A stretch of DNA of 64,000 nt from Tistrella mobilis KA081020-065 (GCF_000264455.2 NC_017956.1:541501-605500), one strand, 5' to 3'; shown: positions 33,997-44,655, numbered from the stretch's first letter. The notes: generated by a model not told the origin, from the letters alone. A program made the numbers and translations.

Positions 33997-34617
33997 TCAG
34001 ACGGATCCGAAGCCCAGCTTCCCGGCGAGGAACCGCCCCGCCTCCATGGCGCCCGCCTGGGAGATGGTGTGGCCGAGCCCGGGCTCGAACCGCGCCTCGA
34101 CATCCATCCCGGCTTCGGCCAGCCGCTCGGCGGCCTGCCGGCTCTCTTCCGCCGGCACCACCGGATCGGCCAGGCCGTGGATCAGCAGCAGCGGCGTCAG
34201 ATGCGCCGGCGTCAGCGGATCGGCCGTGCCGAGCCGCCCCGAGAAGGCGACGCCCGCCGCCACCGGCCAGCGGCCGCGGGCGATGCCGTCCAGCAGCATC
34301 ATCGAGCCCTGCGAGAACCCGACCAGCGCCACCCGGTCCAGCCGGTCGCGAAAGCCCTGCTCCGTCACGATCCGGTCGAGGAGCGCATCGAAATCCGCCC
34401 GTGCCGCGGCAATCCTGGCGGCCCGGTCGGCGGCCGTGATCGACCCGATCGAGAACCACTGGAAGCCGGTCGGCGCCTGATCGAAACGATGCGGCGCATC
34501 CGGCGACACGAACACCGCCCCCGGCAGCGCCCCCTGCCAGAAATGCCCGAGCGGCTCCAGATCGGCGCCATTGCTGCCGACCCCGTGGAGCATGATGACG
34601 AGGGCGGTGGCTGTCAT
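33997..34617 (-). CDS. Alpha/beta-hydrolase carboxylesterase
   Basis: 206 residues of the phospholipase/carboxylesterase group (YpfH-like). Nucleophile Ser in GFSQGSMMLL, acid Asp in HGLADPVVP, and His in GLGHTIS complete the triad. HGVGSNGADLEPLG is the oxyanion region. It overlaps the preceding reductase gene by 4 bases and is co-transcribed with it. Natural ester unknown. Confidence 0.88.
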   Translation of the reverse strand: MTATALVIMLHGVGSNGADLEPLGHFWQGALPGAVFVSPDAPHRFDQAPTGFQWFSIGSITAADRAARIAAARADFDALLDRIVTEQGFRDRLDRVALVGFSQGSMMLLDGIARGRWPVAAGVAFSGRLGTADPLTPAHLTPLLLIHGLADPVVPAEESRQAAERLAEAGMDVEARFEPGLGHTISQAGAMEAGRFLAGKLGFGSV

Positions 34618-35720
34618 GCCCCCGGCACGCCCTTGGTGGTGGAATATTCGAAATGCATCACCTCGCCCGGGCGGCAGATCTCGCGGGCGGCATGGGTTGC
34701 CGAGGCGGCCTCGGCGAAGCCCGAGAGGATCAGCTTCAGCTTGTGCGGATAGCGGGCGATGTCGCCGATGGCGAAGATGCCGGGCAGGCTGGTCGACATG
34801 GTCGCCTGTTCGACCGTGATGTGGTTCTGGTCCAGCGCCAGGCCCCAGGTCAGGATCGGGCCCAGATTCATCGACAGGCCGAAGAAGGGCAGTAGCACGT
34901 CGGCCTCCAGCCGGCGGATATTGCCGTCCAGATCGGCGACCGTCACGACATCCAGCCGGCCGGTTTCCGGATCACCCTCCAGGCCGTGGAGCTGGTAGGG
35001 CACGACCAGGTCGATTTTGCCCTGGGCCGCCAGGGCATGCAGTTTCGCCACGCTTTCCGGCGCCCCACGGAATTTCGGGCGGCGATGGATGACCATGATC
35101 GCAGAGGCGATATCGGCAAGCTCGATCGCCCAGTCGAGCGCGCTGTCGCCGCCGCCCGCGATCACCACCCGCTTGCCGCGGAAGGCTTCCTTGCGGGCGA
35201 CACGATAGAAGACCGCGCGTTCTTCATAGGCCTCGATGCCGGCAAGCGGCGGCCGGTTGGGTCCGAAGGCGCCGACGCCGGCGGCGATCAGCACCGCCTT
35301 GGCCTGGATCTGCGTGCCCTTGTCGGTGCCCACGATCCAGTCGCCCGTGGCCTCGTCGCGGGAAAGATCCGTGACCTGCTGGCCCAGATGCCAGACCGGG
35401 TCGAAGGGGGCGGCCTGGGCGGCCAACTGGTCGATCAAGGCCTGCGCCTCGATCTTCGGCCAGCCGGGGATGTCGTAGATCGGCTTTTCCGGATACATGG
35501 CACTGCACTGGCCGCCGACATGCGGCAGGGCGTCGATGACATGCGTCTTCAGCTTCAGCATGCCCGCCTCGAACACCGAGAACAGGCCCACGGGGCCGGC
35601 CCCGATCACGGCGATGTCGGTCTCGTGCCGCCCGCCGGGCTGGGTTGCGACGATGTCGCCGGCGGCACCCGGCGCGATGCCATAGGCGGCGGGATCGAAA
35701 GTGGTCGAGGTCGCGGTCAT
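34614..35720 (-). CDS. Ferredoxin/flavodoxin-NADP+ reductase, thioredoxin reductase-like type
   Basis: 368 residues. The FAD motif is DIAVIGAGPVGLFSVFEAGM and the NADPH motif VVIAGGGDSALDWAIELA, with FAIGDIARYPHKLKLILSGFAEAA at the end. There is no CxxC disulfide, which separates this YumC-type ferredoxin-NADP reductase from thioredoxin reductase. An N-terminal extension of about 30 residues precedes the FAD fold. First gene of a two-gene unit with the esterase. It can feed electrons to ferredoxins, perhaps including the P450 of this window; that link is inference. Confidence 0.88.
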   Translation of the reverse strand: MTATSTTFDPAAYGIAPGAAGDIVATQPGGRHETDIAVIGAGPVGLFSVFEAGMLKLKTHVIDALPHVGGQCSAMYPEKPIYDIPGWPKIEAQALIDQLAAQAAPFDPVWHLGQQVTDLSRDEATGDWIVGTDKGTQIQAKAVLIAAGVGAFGPNRPPLAGIEAYEERAVFYRVARKEAFRGKRVVIAGGGDSALDWAIELADIASAIMVIHRRPKFRGAPESVAKLHALAAQGKIDLVVPYQLHGLEGDPETGRLDVVTVADLDGNIRRLEADVLLPFFGLSMNLGPILTWGLALDQNHITVEQATMSTSLPGIFAIGDIARYPHKLKLILSGFAEAASATHAAREICRPGEVMHFEYSTTKGVPGA

Positions 35721-36005
35721 CGGACTCCGGTTTCCGTATCAGGTCGACAATGGATGCGGACCGGCGCCAGGCGCCGCCCGTTCCCCAGATGGGGGCGATC
35801 TTGTGGCTAGTCCATCCGGCTCGGCAACCACAATACGATCCTGGCGGGCCGGATCAGCCTGCCGCTCCCGGACCACCGGGCACCGGACGGCCCGCGGATC
35901 GAGAATTTATCACGTCCAGGTTGAATTCAGCAGCCATTCCGGACCGTGGCGCCGGTTTTTTGCCCGGGGGATCACCAGGCGGAACGGAATCCGGCGACAG
36001 CCGGG
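35721..36005. other. Intergenic stretch between the FNR gene start and the FMO gene end
   Basis: 285 bases, which must contain the promoter of the FNR-esterase unit. No ORF of interest and no clear operator or hairpin were seen. Confidence 0.4.
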
Positions 36006-37352
36006 TCAGATCCCGGCCTGCCCCCGGGCCATGTCGCGCCTCAGCTGTCGGGCATAGGTTTTGTAGTCCACCTCCAGCGCGTAGCGCGGGCTGTCGAGCC
36101 AGGTCCGGCGCTGAACCGCGTGATGACGGGCGATTTCGCGACGCTGATCCTCGGGCCCCGCCGGGGCCATCGCACCGGACAGCAGGCTGGCGAGCCAGCG
36201 GGCCTGGATCTCGACCAGTGGAATTGTCGGCCCGATCGGCTGCACCAGCCCGGCAAAGGCGAGGCCGGGGCAGGCGGGGGAGAGGATGCGGCGATAGAGC
36301 GCCGGCCGGCTCTCGTCGCCGAGGGCCTGCCGGGCGAGGCCGGGATCGAGGAAGGGGAAGCTGGTCCGATAGCCGGTGGCGTAGATGATCGCATCGAAGG
36401 GATCGCGGGCGCCGTCGGTGAAGACCACGCCATCGCCGTCCAGCCGGGCGATGTCGGGGCGCATGGTGATCCGTCCATGGCCGATCGCCGGCAGCAGATC
36501 CTGGCTGAGCGTCGCGTGTTCCCGCCACATCGGATGGGCCGGACGCGGCAGGCCGAAGCGCCGCTGATCGCCGACCGCCAGCCGGATCAGCCGGGCCATG
36601 ATCATGCGGGTCAGCCGGGTCGGCAGATGCAGACGGCGCGAGAGGAGCGCCGACCAGCGGTCGACCGGCACACCCATCAGGTATTTGGGCATGATCCAGG
36701 CGCCGCGGCGGGTGGAGATCGCGACATGGGCGGCCCGCCGGCACAGGTCGACCGCGATGTCGACCGCCGAATTGCCGAGGCCGACCACCAGCACGCGCCG
36801 CCCTTCGAAGGGATCGCTGGTGCGGTAATGATGGGCATGCAGCGTCGTGCCGTCGAATTGCCCCGGAAAATCAGGCAGGCGCGGATCCCAGAGATGGCCG
36901 TTGGCGACGACGACATGGCGATAAGGGATCCTGCGGCCGTCGGACAGCGAGACCTGCCAGCGCCCGTCGCCCGCCGGCGTGACCGCGGTGACTGCGGTGC
37001 GGAAGGTGATCAGGGGGCGGATGCCGAAATGGTCGGCATAGGCCTCCAGATGGGCCAGGAACTGGGCGTGGGAGAGAAAGTCGGGCAGGTGCTTCGGGAT
37101 CGGGAAATCCGGATAGCCCAGATTGTCCCGGCTGGTATCGATATGCAGCGCCGCATAGGCCGAGGACATGCCGTTGTCGTTGCGATAGCGCCACATTCCG
37201 CCGATATCGGAACCGGTTTCGTAGCAGGCGAAGGCGATGCCGCGCTCCTTCAGCGCCTTGGCGACCGCCACACCCGACGAGCCGGCGCCGATGATGCAGA
37301 TGTCGGGACAGCCGGTGCCGTCCTCCACGCCCCTCCGATCAGGACCCGACAT
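36006..37352 (-). CDS. Flavin-containing monooxygenase
   Basis: 448 residues. FAD motif CIIGAGSSGVAVAKAL, NADPH motif VVGLGNSAVDIAVDL, and the FMO fingerprint FDGTTLHAHHYR (Ala for the usual Ser) in between. FMOs oxygenate N or S atoms, or carry out Baeyer-Villiger reactions. The start at 37352 has GAGGGG upstream; an ATG 5 codons earlier is possible. It overlaps the end of the DenD-like gene by 14 bases, so the two are co-transcribed. Confidence 0.88.
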   Translation of the reverse strand: MSGPDRRGVEDGTGCPDICIIGAGSSGVAVAKALKERGIAFACYETGSDIGGMWRYRNDNGMSSAYAALHIDTSRDNLGYPDFPIPKHLPDFLSHAQFLAHLEAYADHFGIRPLITFRTAVTAVTPAGDGRWQVSLSDGRRIPYRHVVVANGHLWDPRLPDFPGQFDGTTLHAHHYRTSDPFEGRRVLVVGLGNSAVDIAVDLCRRAAHVAISTRRGAWIMPKYLMGVPVDRWSALLSRRLHLPTRLTRMIMARLIRLAVGDQRRFGLPRPAHPMWREHATLSQDLLPAIGHGRITMRPDIARLDGDGVVFTDGARDPFDAIIYATGYRTSFPFLDPGLARQALGDESRPALYRRILSPACPGLAFAGLVQPIGPTIPLVEIQARWLASLLSGAMAPAGPEDQRREIARHHAVQRRTWLDSPRYALEVDYKTYARQLRRDMARGQAGI

Positions 37353-38316
37353 GGCCGGCCCCCTCATGCCTCAGATGATCGGCGATGAGGGCGTCGAGGC
37401 TGGCATCCGGCCGGATACCCAGAGGCTCGGCCCGGGCCGAGACGAAGTGCTGCGGCCAGCCCTGGACGATGTGGGCCAGATCAGCCTCTGGCGCGAAACC
37501 GATCCCTCCGGTGGCGCCGCGGGCTTTCACGGCGGCGGCGATCTCGCCGATGGTCACGGTGAGCGCCGGCAGATTGAGGGCGCGTCCGGGCGGCAGATCG
37601 TCCTCCGCCACCGCCACCAGCCGCAGCAGCGCCTGTACCACCGCACCCGCCGAGGCGAGCGGCACCAGGGTTTCGGGCGGCAGGGGCGAGACGACGTCGC
37701 AGCCGGCCAGCGGCTCGCGGATCAGTGCGGCGATCCGGTCAGAGACGGCCGGTGTCGGTGCGCCGGGGCGGGTGACCACGATCGGCAGGCGCAGGGAGCG
37801 GCCGTCGATCCGGCCCCGGCGCGACAGATCGGCCAGCATCAGCTCTGCGATCGCCTTGTGGGTGCCATAGCTGGTGGCGGGCATCGGCCTGAGGTCGTCG
37901 CTGGTCTCAGGCGGCAGGTCGCCGCCGAAAACCGCGATCGAACTGGTGAAGATGAAGCGGGGGTGGCCCGTTGCCGCTTCGGCCATCCGGCGCGGCGCCT
38001 CCACATTCACCGCCCAGGCGGCATCCGGCGCGCGTTCGGCATCCAGCGTCAGGCTGGCGGCCAGGTGAAAGACGATGTCGGCGCCCCTGGCGCCAAGAGC
38101 CGCGGCCGTTGCCGGATCGGCCAGGTCGGCGGCGGTGCAGGCAACGGGCATCGCCGTTCCGGCCGGCGGTTCCGGTGCCGTCAGATCGACCAGTTCCAGC
38201 CGGCTGGCCGGCCCCTTGCCGCCATCCGCCCCCGGTAGTGGGGCTCCTGCGGCAATCACCCGGGCCAGGCGCCGGCCGAGAAAGCCGCCGGCGCCGGTGA
38301 TCAACACGTTCGTCAT
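37339..38316 (-). CDS. NAD-dependent epimerase/dehydrogenase, DenD-like
   Basis: 325 residues of the extended short-chain dehydrogenase family. NAD motif VLITGAGGFLGRRLA; active site Ser in TSSIAVFGG and the YxxxK of SYGTHKAIAE; LRLPIVVTRPGAP and IREPLAG are typical of D-erythronate dehydrogenase DenD. No erythronate pathway genes are next to it, so the substrate is open. The start at 38316 was chosen because the fold begins there and GGAGGAG lies upstream. A 19-base palindrome is about 60 bases before the start. Confidence 0.85.
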   Translation of the reverse strand: MTNVLITGAGGFLGRRLARVIAAGAPLPGADGGKGPASRLELVDLTAPEPPAGTAMPVACTAADLADPATAAALGARGADIVFHLAASLTLDAERAPDAAWAVNVEAPRRMAEAATGHPRFIFTSSIAVFGGDLPPETSDDLRPMPATSYGTHKAIAELMLADLSRRGRIDGRSLRLPIVVTRPGAPTPAVSDRIAALIREPLAGCDVVSPLPPETLVPLASAGAVVQALLRLVAVAEDDLPPGRALNLPALTVTIGEIAAAVKARGATGGIGFAPEADLAHIVQGWPQHFVSARAEPLGIRPDASLDALIADHLRHEGAGHVGS

Positions 38317-38373
38317 GGACGGCGTCTCCTCCCAGGGTGCCCGAACCGGTTGATCCGGTGGGATGTTTATTAA

Positions 38374-38392
38374 CATACTACTGAGTAGGATG
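38374..38392. promoter_or_regulatory. Palindromic operator between DenD-like and TetR genes
   Basis: CATACTACTGAGTAGGATG: arms CATACTACT and AGTAGGATG agree at 8 of 9 positions around a central G. It lies between divergent genes and is the probable site of the adjacent TetR regulator. Confidence 0.65.
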
Positions 38393-38456
38393 TTTCCGGG
38401 CAAGCTGCTGCCGCTGATCTGGCCCCTCGGGACGGCTTGGCTTAGGATGCCCGGCC

Positions 38457-39128
38457 ATGAAGATCGCGGAGGACGGCGTGGCGCGACGCGGGCGGAAGAT
38501 CGACGAGGCCGAGGCGGCGAGCCGCCGCATGGAACTGCTGGAGGCGGCGGCCAACTGCTTCATGCGCACCGGCTATCACGCCACCAGCATCGACGACGTC
38601 GCCCGGTCGATGGGCTGCACCAAGGGCTTCATCTACCACTACCACGCCACCAAGACCGATCTGTTCTTCGACGTCCATCGCGAGGGCATGCGGCGGCTGT
38701 TCGCGGCCGTGGAGCCGGCCATGGCATCTGCCGGCGATGCGCTGGCGGTGCTCCGCGCCATGCTGCTGGCCCATGCCCGGGCAATGATGGACCATCATGC
38801 CTTCGAAACCGTGGTTGCCCAGGGCGTGCAGATCCACCGGTTCGGGGCGACCACCCCCGATCAGCGCCGCACCCTGGACGAGTTGATCGCCAGTCGCGAC
38901 CGCTTCGAAGCCCTGTTCAAGGCCCAGACCCTGCGCGCGGCCGAGGCGGGGCTGCTGGGGCCGGTCGCCCCCTCGATCGCGGTCAAAATGATGCTGGGCG
39001 CGCTGCAATGGTCGATCTTCTGGTATCGCCCCGAAGCCGATGCCGGAGAGGGGGCGCGCGACCGTCTGGCGGAGGAAATGGTCCGGACGATCATCGATGG
39101 CCTGCGCGCGCGACCCGCTGCGGGGTAG
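38457..39128 (+). CDS. TetR-family transcriptional regulator
   Basis: 223 residues. The DNA-binding domain is at 20-70 (LEAAANCFMRTGYHATSIDDVARSMGCTKGFIYHYHATK); the C-terminal half is a helical ligand domain. An N-terminal basic extension (RRGRKIDEAE) is present. It lies ahead of the acyl-CoA dehydrogenase/CoA transferase/hydratase genes by 40 bases and divergent to the DenD-FMO unit, so it may control both through the palindrome at 38374-38392. Confidence 0.88.
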   Translation: MKIAEDGVARRGRKIDEAEAASRRMELLEAAANCFMRTGYHATSIDDVARSMGCTKGFIYHYHATKTDLFFDVHREGMRRLFAAVEPAMASAGDALAVLRAMLLAHARAMMDHHAFETVVAQGVQIHRFGATTPDQRRTLDELIASRDRFEALFKAQTLRAAEAGLLGPVAPSIAVKMMLGALQWSIFWYRPEADAGEGARDRLAEEMVRTIIDGLRARPAAG

Positions 39129-39168
39129 ACTGCCTGGATAACGAAAAAGTCCAGGGAGGTTCCGGAGG

Positions 39169-40332
39169 ATGCAGACCGTCGGTGACGAGGCCCATCCCGA
39201 GATCCGGGCGGCGGTGCGGGCGCTCTGCGCCGGTTTTCCACCTGAATATCACCGCAGGGTGGATGCCGGTCGCGCCTATCCCGAGGCCTTCGTCGAGGCC
39301 CTGACCCGTGCCGGCTGGATGGCGGCCCTGATCCCGGAACAGTATGGCGGCGCCGGGCTGGGCCTCGCCGAAGCGTCCGTGATCATGGAAGAGATCAACC
39401 GCTCGGGCGGCAATTCCGGGGCCTGTCACGGCCAGATGTACAACATGACCACCCTGGTCCGCCATGGATCGGAGGACCAGCGCCGGCGCTATCTGCCGGC
39501 GATCGCGGCGGGCGAACTCAGGCTGCAGTCGATGGGCGTCACCGAGCCCGGCGCCGGCACCGACACCACCCGGATCCGGACCACCGCGATCCGGCGCGGC
39601 GACCGCTGGGTGATCAACGGCCAGAAAGTCTGGATCTCGCGCATTCAGCATTCCGACCTGATGATCCTGCTGGCCCGGACCACGCCGCTCGATCAGGTGG
39701 CGAAGAAATCCGAGGGGCTGTCGATCTTCATCGTCGACCTGCGCGACGCGATCGGCCGCGGGCTCAGCGTCCGGCCGATCGCCAACATGGTCAATCACGA
39801 GACCAACGAGCTGTTCTTCGACGAGTTGGAGATCCCGGCCGAAAACCTGATCGGCGAGGAAGGCCAGGGCTTCCGCTACATCCTGACCGGGCTGAATGCC
39901 GAACGGGTGCTGATTGCGGCCGAATGCATCGGCGACGGCTACTGGTTCATCGACAAGGTCTCGGCCTATGCCTCGGAGCGGCAGGTCTTCGGCCGGCCGA
40001 TCGGCCAGAACCAGGGCGTGCAGTTCCCGATCGCCGAAAGCTTCATCGAGGTCGAGGCCGCCAATCTGATGCGCTGGGAAGCCTGCCGCCTCTACGATGC
40101 CGGCCGCCCCTGCGGGGCCCAGGCGAACATGGCGAAATACCTGGCGGCCAAGGCCTCGTGGGAGGCGGCCAATGCCTGCATCCAGTTCCATGGCGGCTTC
40201 GGCTTTGCCGCCGAATACGATGTCGAGCGCAAGTTCCGCGAAACCCGGCTCTATCAGGTGGCGCCGATTTCCACCAACCTGATCCTCGCCTATGTGGCCG
40301 AGCATGTGCTCGGCCTGCCGCGGTCGTTCTGA
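39169..40332 (+). CDS. Acyl-CoA dehydrogenase with displaced catalytic base
   Basis: 387 residues. FAD and substrate regions include MGVTEPGAGTDTT and VINGQKVWISR. At the canonical catalytic Glu site (YEGT in most members) the sequence is LYQVAPIST, with Gln363. A Glu245 in GLNAERVLIA lies where isovaleryl-CoA and long-chain acyl-CoA dehydrogenases keep their base. The enzyme is therefore probably active with the alternative base. First of three tightly linked acyl-CoA genes (next one 14 bases on). GGAGG precedes the start. Confidence 0.9.
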   Translation: MQTVGDEAHPEIRAAVRALCAGFPPEYHRRVDAGRAYPEAFVEALTRAGWMAALIPEQYGGAGLGLAEASVIMEEINRSGGNSGACHGQMYNMTTLVRHGSEDQRRRYLPAIAAGELRLQSMGVTEPGAGTDTTRIRTTAIRRGDRWVINGQKVWISRIQHSDLMILLARTTPLDQVAKKSEGLSIFIVDLRDAIGRGLSVRPIANMVNHETNELFFDELEIPAENLIGEEGQGFRYILTGLNAERVLIAAECIGDGYWFIDKVSAYASERQVFGRPIGQNQGVQFPIAESFIEVEAANLMRWEACRLYDAGRPCGAQANMAKYLAAKASWEAANACIQFHGGFGFAAEYDVERKFRETRLYQVAPISTNLILAYVAEHVLGLPRSF

Positions 40333-40346
40333 CGGGGGAGGGGCTG

Positions 40347-41471
40347 ATGGATCCGCAGGTGCGGCCGCTTGAAGGCCTGACCGTGATCGCCCTGGAACAG
40401 GCGGTCTCGGCCCCGTTCTGCACCGTGCGCCTGGCCGATGCCGGGGCACGGGTGATCAAGATCGAGCGCCCCGAGGGCGATTTCGCCCGCGGCTATGACG
40501 ATGTCGCCCATGGTGAAAGCAGCTATTTCGTCTGGCTGAACCGGGGCAAGGAGAGCCTGGTGCTCGACCTTGCTCAGGCTGCGGGGCGGGTGGCCTTCCG
40601 CGAGCTTCTGGCCCGGGCCGATGTGCTGGTCCAGAACCTGAAGCCGGGCGCTCTGGCCCGGATGGGCTGTGCGGTTGCGGATCTGCGGCGCGATTTCCCG
40701 AGGCTGATCATCTGTTCGATCAGCGGCTATGGCGAGACCGGGCCGCTCGCCGACCGCAAGGCCTATGACATGCTGGTCCAGGCGGAAGCCGGATTGTGTT
40801 CCATCACTGGCGGGCCGGACGCGCCGGCGCGGGTCGGCACCTCGATCGTCGACATCGCGACCGGGGCCACCGCTCATGCCGCGATCCTTGAGGCGCTGAT
40901 CGCGCGGGGGATCAGCGGCCGGGGGGCGGCGATCGCGGTGTCGATGTTCGACGTCGCCGCCGACTGGCTGACCGTGCCGCTGCTGCATCAGGAAGGCGGG
41001 CGGCCGCCGCGGCGGGTGGGGCTGTCCCATCCCTCGATCGCGCCCTATGGCACCTTCCGCACCCGCGACGGCGCCATTCTGCTGGTCGCGATCCAGAGCG
41101 ACCGGGAATGGGCGGCCTTCGTGCGCGAGATTGCGGGCCGGCCCGGGCTTGCGAGCGATCCGCGCTTTGCCGGCAATCGCGGCCGGGTGGCGCATCGCGC
41201 CGAGGCCGATGCGGTGGTGGCGGCGGCGATCGGCGCCGATGACGGTCCGTCGATCCGGGCGCTTCTGCAGCGCGTGGGGATCGCTTTCGCCGACCTCAAC
41301 GACATGGCCGGCCTTGCCGCCCACCCCCATCTCCGCCGGATCACCGTCGACACGCCCTCGGGGCCGGTCGCCATGCCGGCCCCGGCCCCGGTCTTCGACG
41401 GTCCGCCCCGGCGCTACGGGCCGGTGCCGGCGCTGGGTGACCATCTCCCTCTCGATCCGGAGGCGGCATGA
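40347..41471 (+). CDS. Class III CoA transferase (CaiB/BaiF family)
   Basis: 374 residues. LEGLTVIALEQAVSAPFCTVRLADAGARVIKIE is the family N-terminus; the catalytic Asp is in RKAYDMLVQAEAGL; WLNRGKESLVLDL binds CoA. It moves CoA between carboxylic acids, activating one without ATP. The stop overlaps the next start by 4 bases. With the adjacent dehydrogenase and hydratase it suggests breakdown of a branched or dicarboxylic acid; members of this family act on mesaconate, itaconate and citramalate. Confidence 0.9.
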   Translation: MDPQVRPLEGLTVIALEQAVSAPFCTVRLADAGARVIKIERPEGDFARGYDDVAHGESSYFVWLNRGKESLVLDLAQAAGRVAFRELLARADVLVQNLKPGALARMGCAVADLRRDFPRLIICSISGYGETGPLADRKAYDMLVQAEAGLCSITGGPDAPARVGTSIVDIATGATAHAAILEALIARGISGRGAAIAVSMFDVAADWLTVPLLHQEGGRPPRRVGLSHPSIAPYGTFRTRDGAILLVAIQSDREWAAFVREIAGRPGLASDPRFAGNRGRVAHRAEADAVVAAAIGADDGPSIRALLQRVGIAFADLNDMAGLAAHPHLRRITVDTPSGPVAMPAPAPVFDGPPRRYGPVPALGDHLPLDPEAA

Positions 41472-42337
41472 CGACCGATATCGACCTCGATCATCTGCGC
41501 GGCTGGATCGGCCGCCAGGAGACCACGACCGAAGCGGTGACCCCCGATCTGGTCCGGCGCTTCCGCGCCACCTTCGACATCGGCGGCCCGATCCCGCAGC
41601 CGGGGGAGGCGGCCCCCCGGCTGATCCACTGGTGTCTGGGGCAGCCGGCCGTGGCCACGGCCGCCCTCGGCCCCGACGGCCATCCCGCCCGCGGCGGCTT
41701 TCTGCCGCCGGTGCCGCTGCCCCGGCGGATGTGGGCGGGCGGCGCGGTTCGCTTCACCGGCGATCTGCGGGTGGGCCAGGTGATGGACCGCCTGTCGCGC
41801 ATCGCCGAGGTCACGCTCCGCGAGGGACGCAGCGGCAGTCTCTGCTTCGTGACGGTCGAGCACCTGATCTCGGCCGCCGGCCGGGTGGTGGCGACCGAGC
41901 GGCAGGACATCGTCTATCGTGGGGCCCCCGACCCCGCCGCAGCGGGGCCCGGGCCTGCGCCGGAACCGGCCTTCCTCAAACCTGCCCCGGCCGGTCGTCA
42001 TCACCGTCCGGTCGGGATCGGCCCGGCGCTGCTCTTCCGTTATTCGGCGCTCACCTTCAACGGTCACCGCATCCATTACGACAGGGATTATGCGACCGGT
42101 GTCGAGTGTTATCCCGGTCTCGTCGTCCACGGGCCGCTTCAGGCGACCCTGCTGTTCAACTATGCAGCCGGCCTCGACGGCCGCGCCCCGGACCGGTTCA
42201 GCTTCCGCAGCCTGTCACCGCTTTTCGACGGCGATGCGGTGCGCCTGCATGCTTCCGAGACCGAGGACGGGTTGAAGCTCTGGACCGCGCGTGACGGCGG
42301 GCCGGTTGCGATGACGGCGGAGGCGGGATGGGACTAG
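41468..42337 (+). CDS. MaoC/HTD2-type acyl-CoA hydratase (mesaconyl-C4-CoA hydratase-like)
   Basis: 289 residues with two hotdog halves. The C-terminal half has the hydratase motif SALTFNGHRIHYDRDYA (Asp/His pair) followed by GLVVHGPLQATLL. The N-terminal half (GWIGRQETTTEAVTPD) matches FAS1-like dehydratase/mesaconyl-C4-CoA hydratase proteins. It hydrates an enoyl-CoA, and is translationally coupled to the CoA transferase. Exact substrate is inferred from family and neighbours only. Confidence 0.87.
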   Translation: MTTDIDLDHLRGWIGRQETTTEAVTPDLVRRFRATFDIGGPIPQPGEAAPRLIHWCLGQPAVATAALGPDGHPARGGFLPPVPLPRRMWAGGAVRFTGDLRVGQVMDRLSRIAEVTLREGRSGSLCFVTVEHLISAAGRVVATERQDIVYRGAPDPAAAGPGPAPEPAFLKPAPAGRHHRPVGIGPALLFRYSALTFNGHRIHYDRDYATGVECYPGLVVHGPLQATLLFNYAAGLDGRAPDRFSFRSLSPLFDGDAVRLHASETEDGLKLWTARDGGPVAMTAEAGWD

Positions 42338-42368
42338 GACACATGCGGGCAGAAACAGGGTTTTAAAA

Positions 42369-42383
42369 TGTTATAATATAACA
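42369..42383. promoter_or_regulatory. Zur box
   Basis: TGTTATAATATAACA, a perfect 15-base palindrome with a central A, is the known proteobacterial Zur operator core. An extra partial half-site (TAACATAA) follows. It sits in a short AT-rich stretch 37 bases before the COG0523 start and should repress the five-gene operon when zinc is plentiful. Confidence 0.92.
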
Positions 42384-42419
42384 TAACATAATTGGTCTTC
42401 CGATACAGGGACCAGTTCC

Positions 42420-43640
<1,221 letters not shown>

Positions 43641-43648
43641 GCATCCGT

Positions 43649-43682
43649 CCCCCGCGCCGCCTCCGCCCCCGCGCCGCCTCCG
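43649..43682 (+). repeat. 17-bp perfect tandem duplication
   Basis: CCCCCGCGCCGCCTCCG occurs twice end to end in the gap between the COG0523 and folE2 genes. A slippage duplication in a low-complexity stretch; a role is not apparent. Confidence 0.85.
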
Positions 43683-43715
43683 CCCGTCTCCAGGATTGTC
43701 CGGGAAAACATAACC

Positions 43716-44618
43716 GTGTCTGCCGATCATCCTTTCCGCGCCGCCGATACCCGGCTTCCCGACGTTTCCGTGACCGATCGCCCCGATTTTCCCCTGCCCT
43801 TGCGCTGGGTGGGCTTCGAAGGCGTGGATCTGCCGGTCGTTCTGCCCCGGCATGGCCGGCTTCCGGCGCGTGCCGGTGCCAGGGTCGATCTGCCGGCACC
43901 GGCAGTGAAGGGCATTCACATGTCCCGGCTCTACCGATTGCTTGATGGCCTGACCGACGGCCAGCCCGTCACGGCATCGCGCCTGCGCGCGGTGCTTGAG
44001 GCGATGGTCGCCAGCCATCAGGATTGCGGCACGACCGCCGCCGGGGTGGTGCTCGATATCGGCCTTCCGATACGTCGCGCCGCCCTGGTTACGGAAGGGC
44101 TGGCGGGCTGGCGATCCTATCCGGTGCAGATCCGGGCGAAGCTGCGCGACGGCGTGTTCCGCATCCGGATGCGGGTCACCGTGACCTATTCCTCCACCTG
44201 CCCCTGTTCCGCCGCCCTTGCCCGGGAACTCGTGGCCGACGGATTTGCGGCGGCTTTCGACGGTGATGCCGTCGACCCGGCGGCGGCGGCCGGCTGGCTG
44301 CGCCGGCATGCCACGCTCGCCACCCCTCATGCCCAACGCAGCGAGGCCGAAGTGGAGGTCGACGCAGACCTCGACGACCTGATGCCCGAGCGCCTGATCG
44401 ACCTTGTCGAGCAGGCACTCGGAACTCCCGTTCAGGCCGCCGTGCGCCGTGCGGATGAGCAGGCCTTCGCGGCCCTGAACGGGGCCGGACAGATGTTCGT
44501 GGAGGATGCCGCCCGCCGGTTGCGGGCGATGCTGGATGATCGGTATCAGGCGCCGTCGATCCGCGTCCGGCATCTGGAGAGCCTGCATCCTCATGACGTC
44601 GTGGCGGTGGCCGATTGA
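43716..44618 (+). CDS. folE2: GTP cyclohydrolase FolE2 (type IB)
   Basis: 300 residues with a GTG start. The family core is present: [34 protein letters not shown] with the conserved Cys, and [13 protein letters not shown]. FolE2 makes 7,8-dihydroneopterin triphosphate, the first step to folate, like FolE but does not need zinc and works with manganese or iron. Its place under Zur control, second in the operon, fits replacing zinc-dependent FolE in zinc starvation. Confidence 0.94.
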   Translation: MSADHPFRAADTRLPDVSVTDRPDFPLPLRWVGFEGVDLPVVLPRHGRLPARAGARVDLPAPAVKGIHMSRLYRLLDGLTDGQPVTASRLRAVLEAMVASHQDCGTTAAGVVLDIGLPIRRAALVTEGLAGWRSYPVQIRAKLRDGVFRIRMRVTVTYSSTCPCSAALARELVADGFAAAFDGDAVDPAAAAGWLRRHATLATPHAQRSEAEVEVDADLDDLMPERLIDLVEQALGTPVQAAVRRADEQAFAALNGAGQMFVEDAARRLRAMLDDRYQAPSIRVRHLESLHPHDVVAVAD

Positions 44619-44655
44619 TGCCCGACCATCCGATGAAGCCCGGACGGAGACCCTC

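Noticed and set aside
34614-35720. Thioredoxin reductase
   Set aside because: The CxxC redox pair is missing; the YumC-type ferredoxin-NADP reductase fits.
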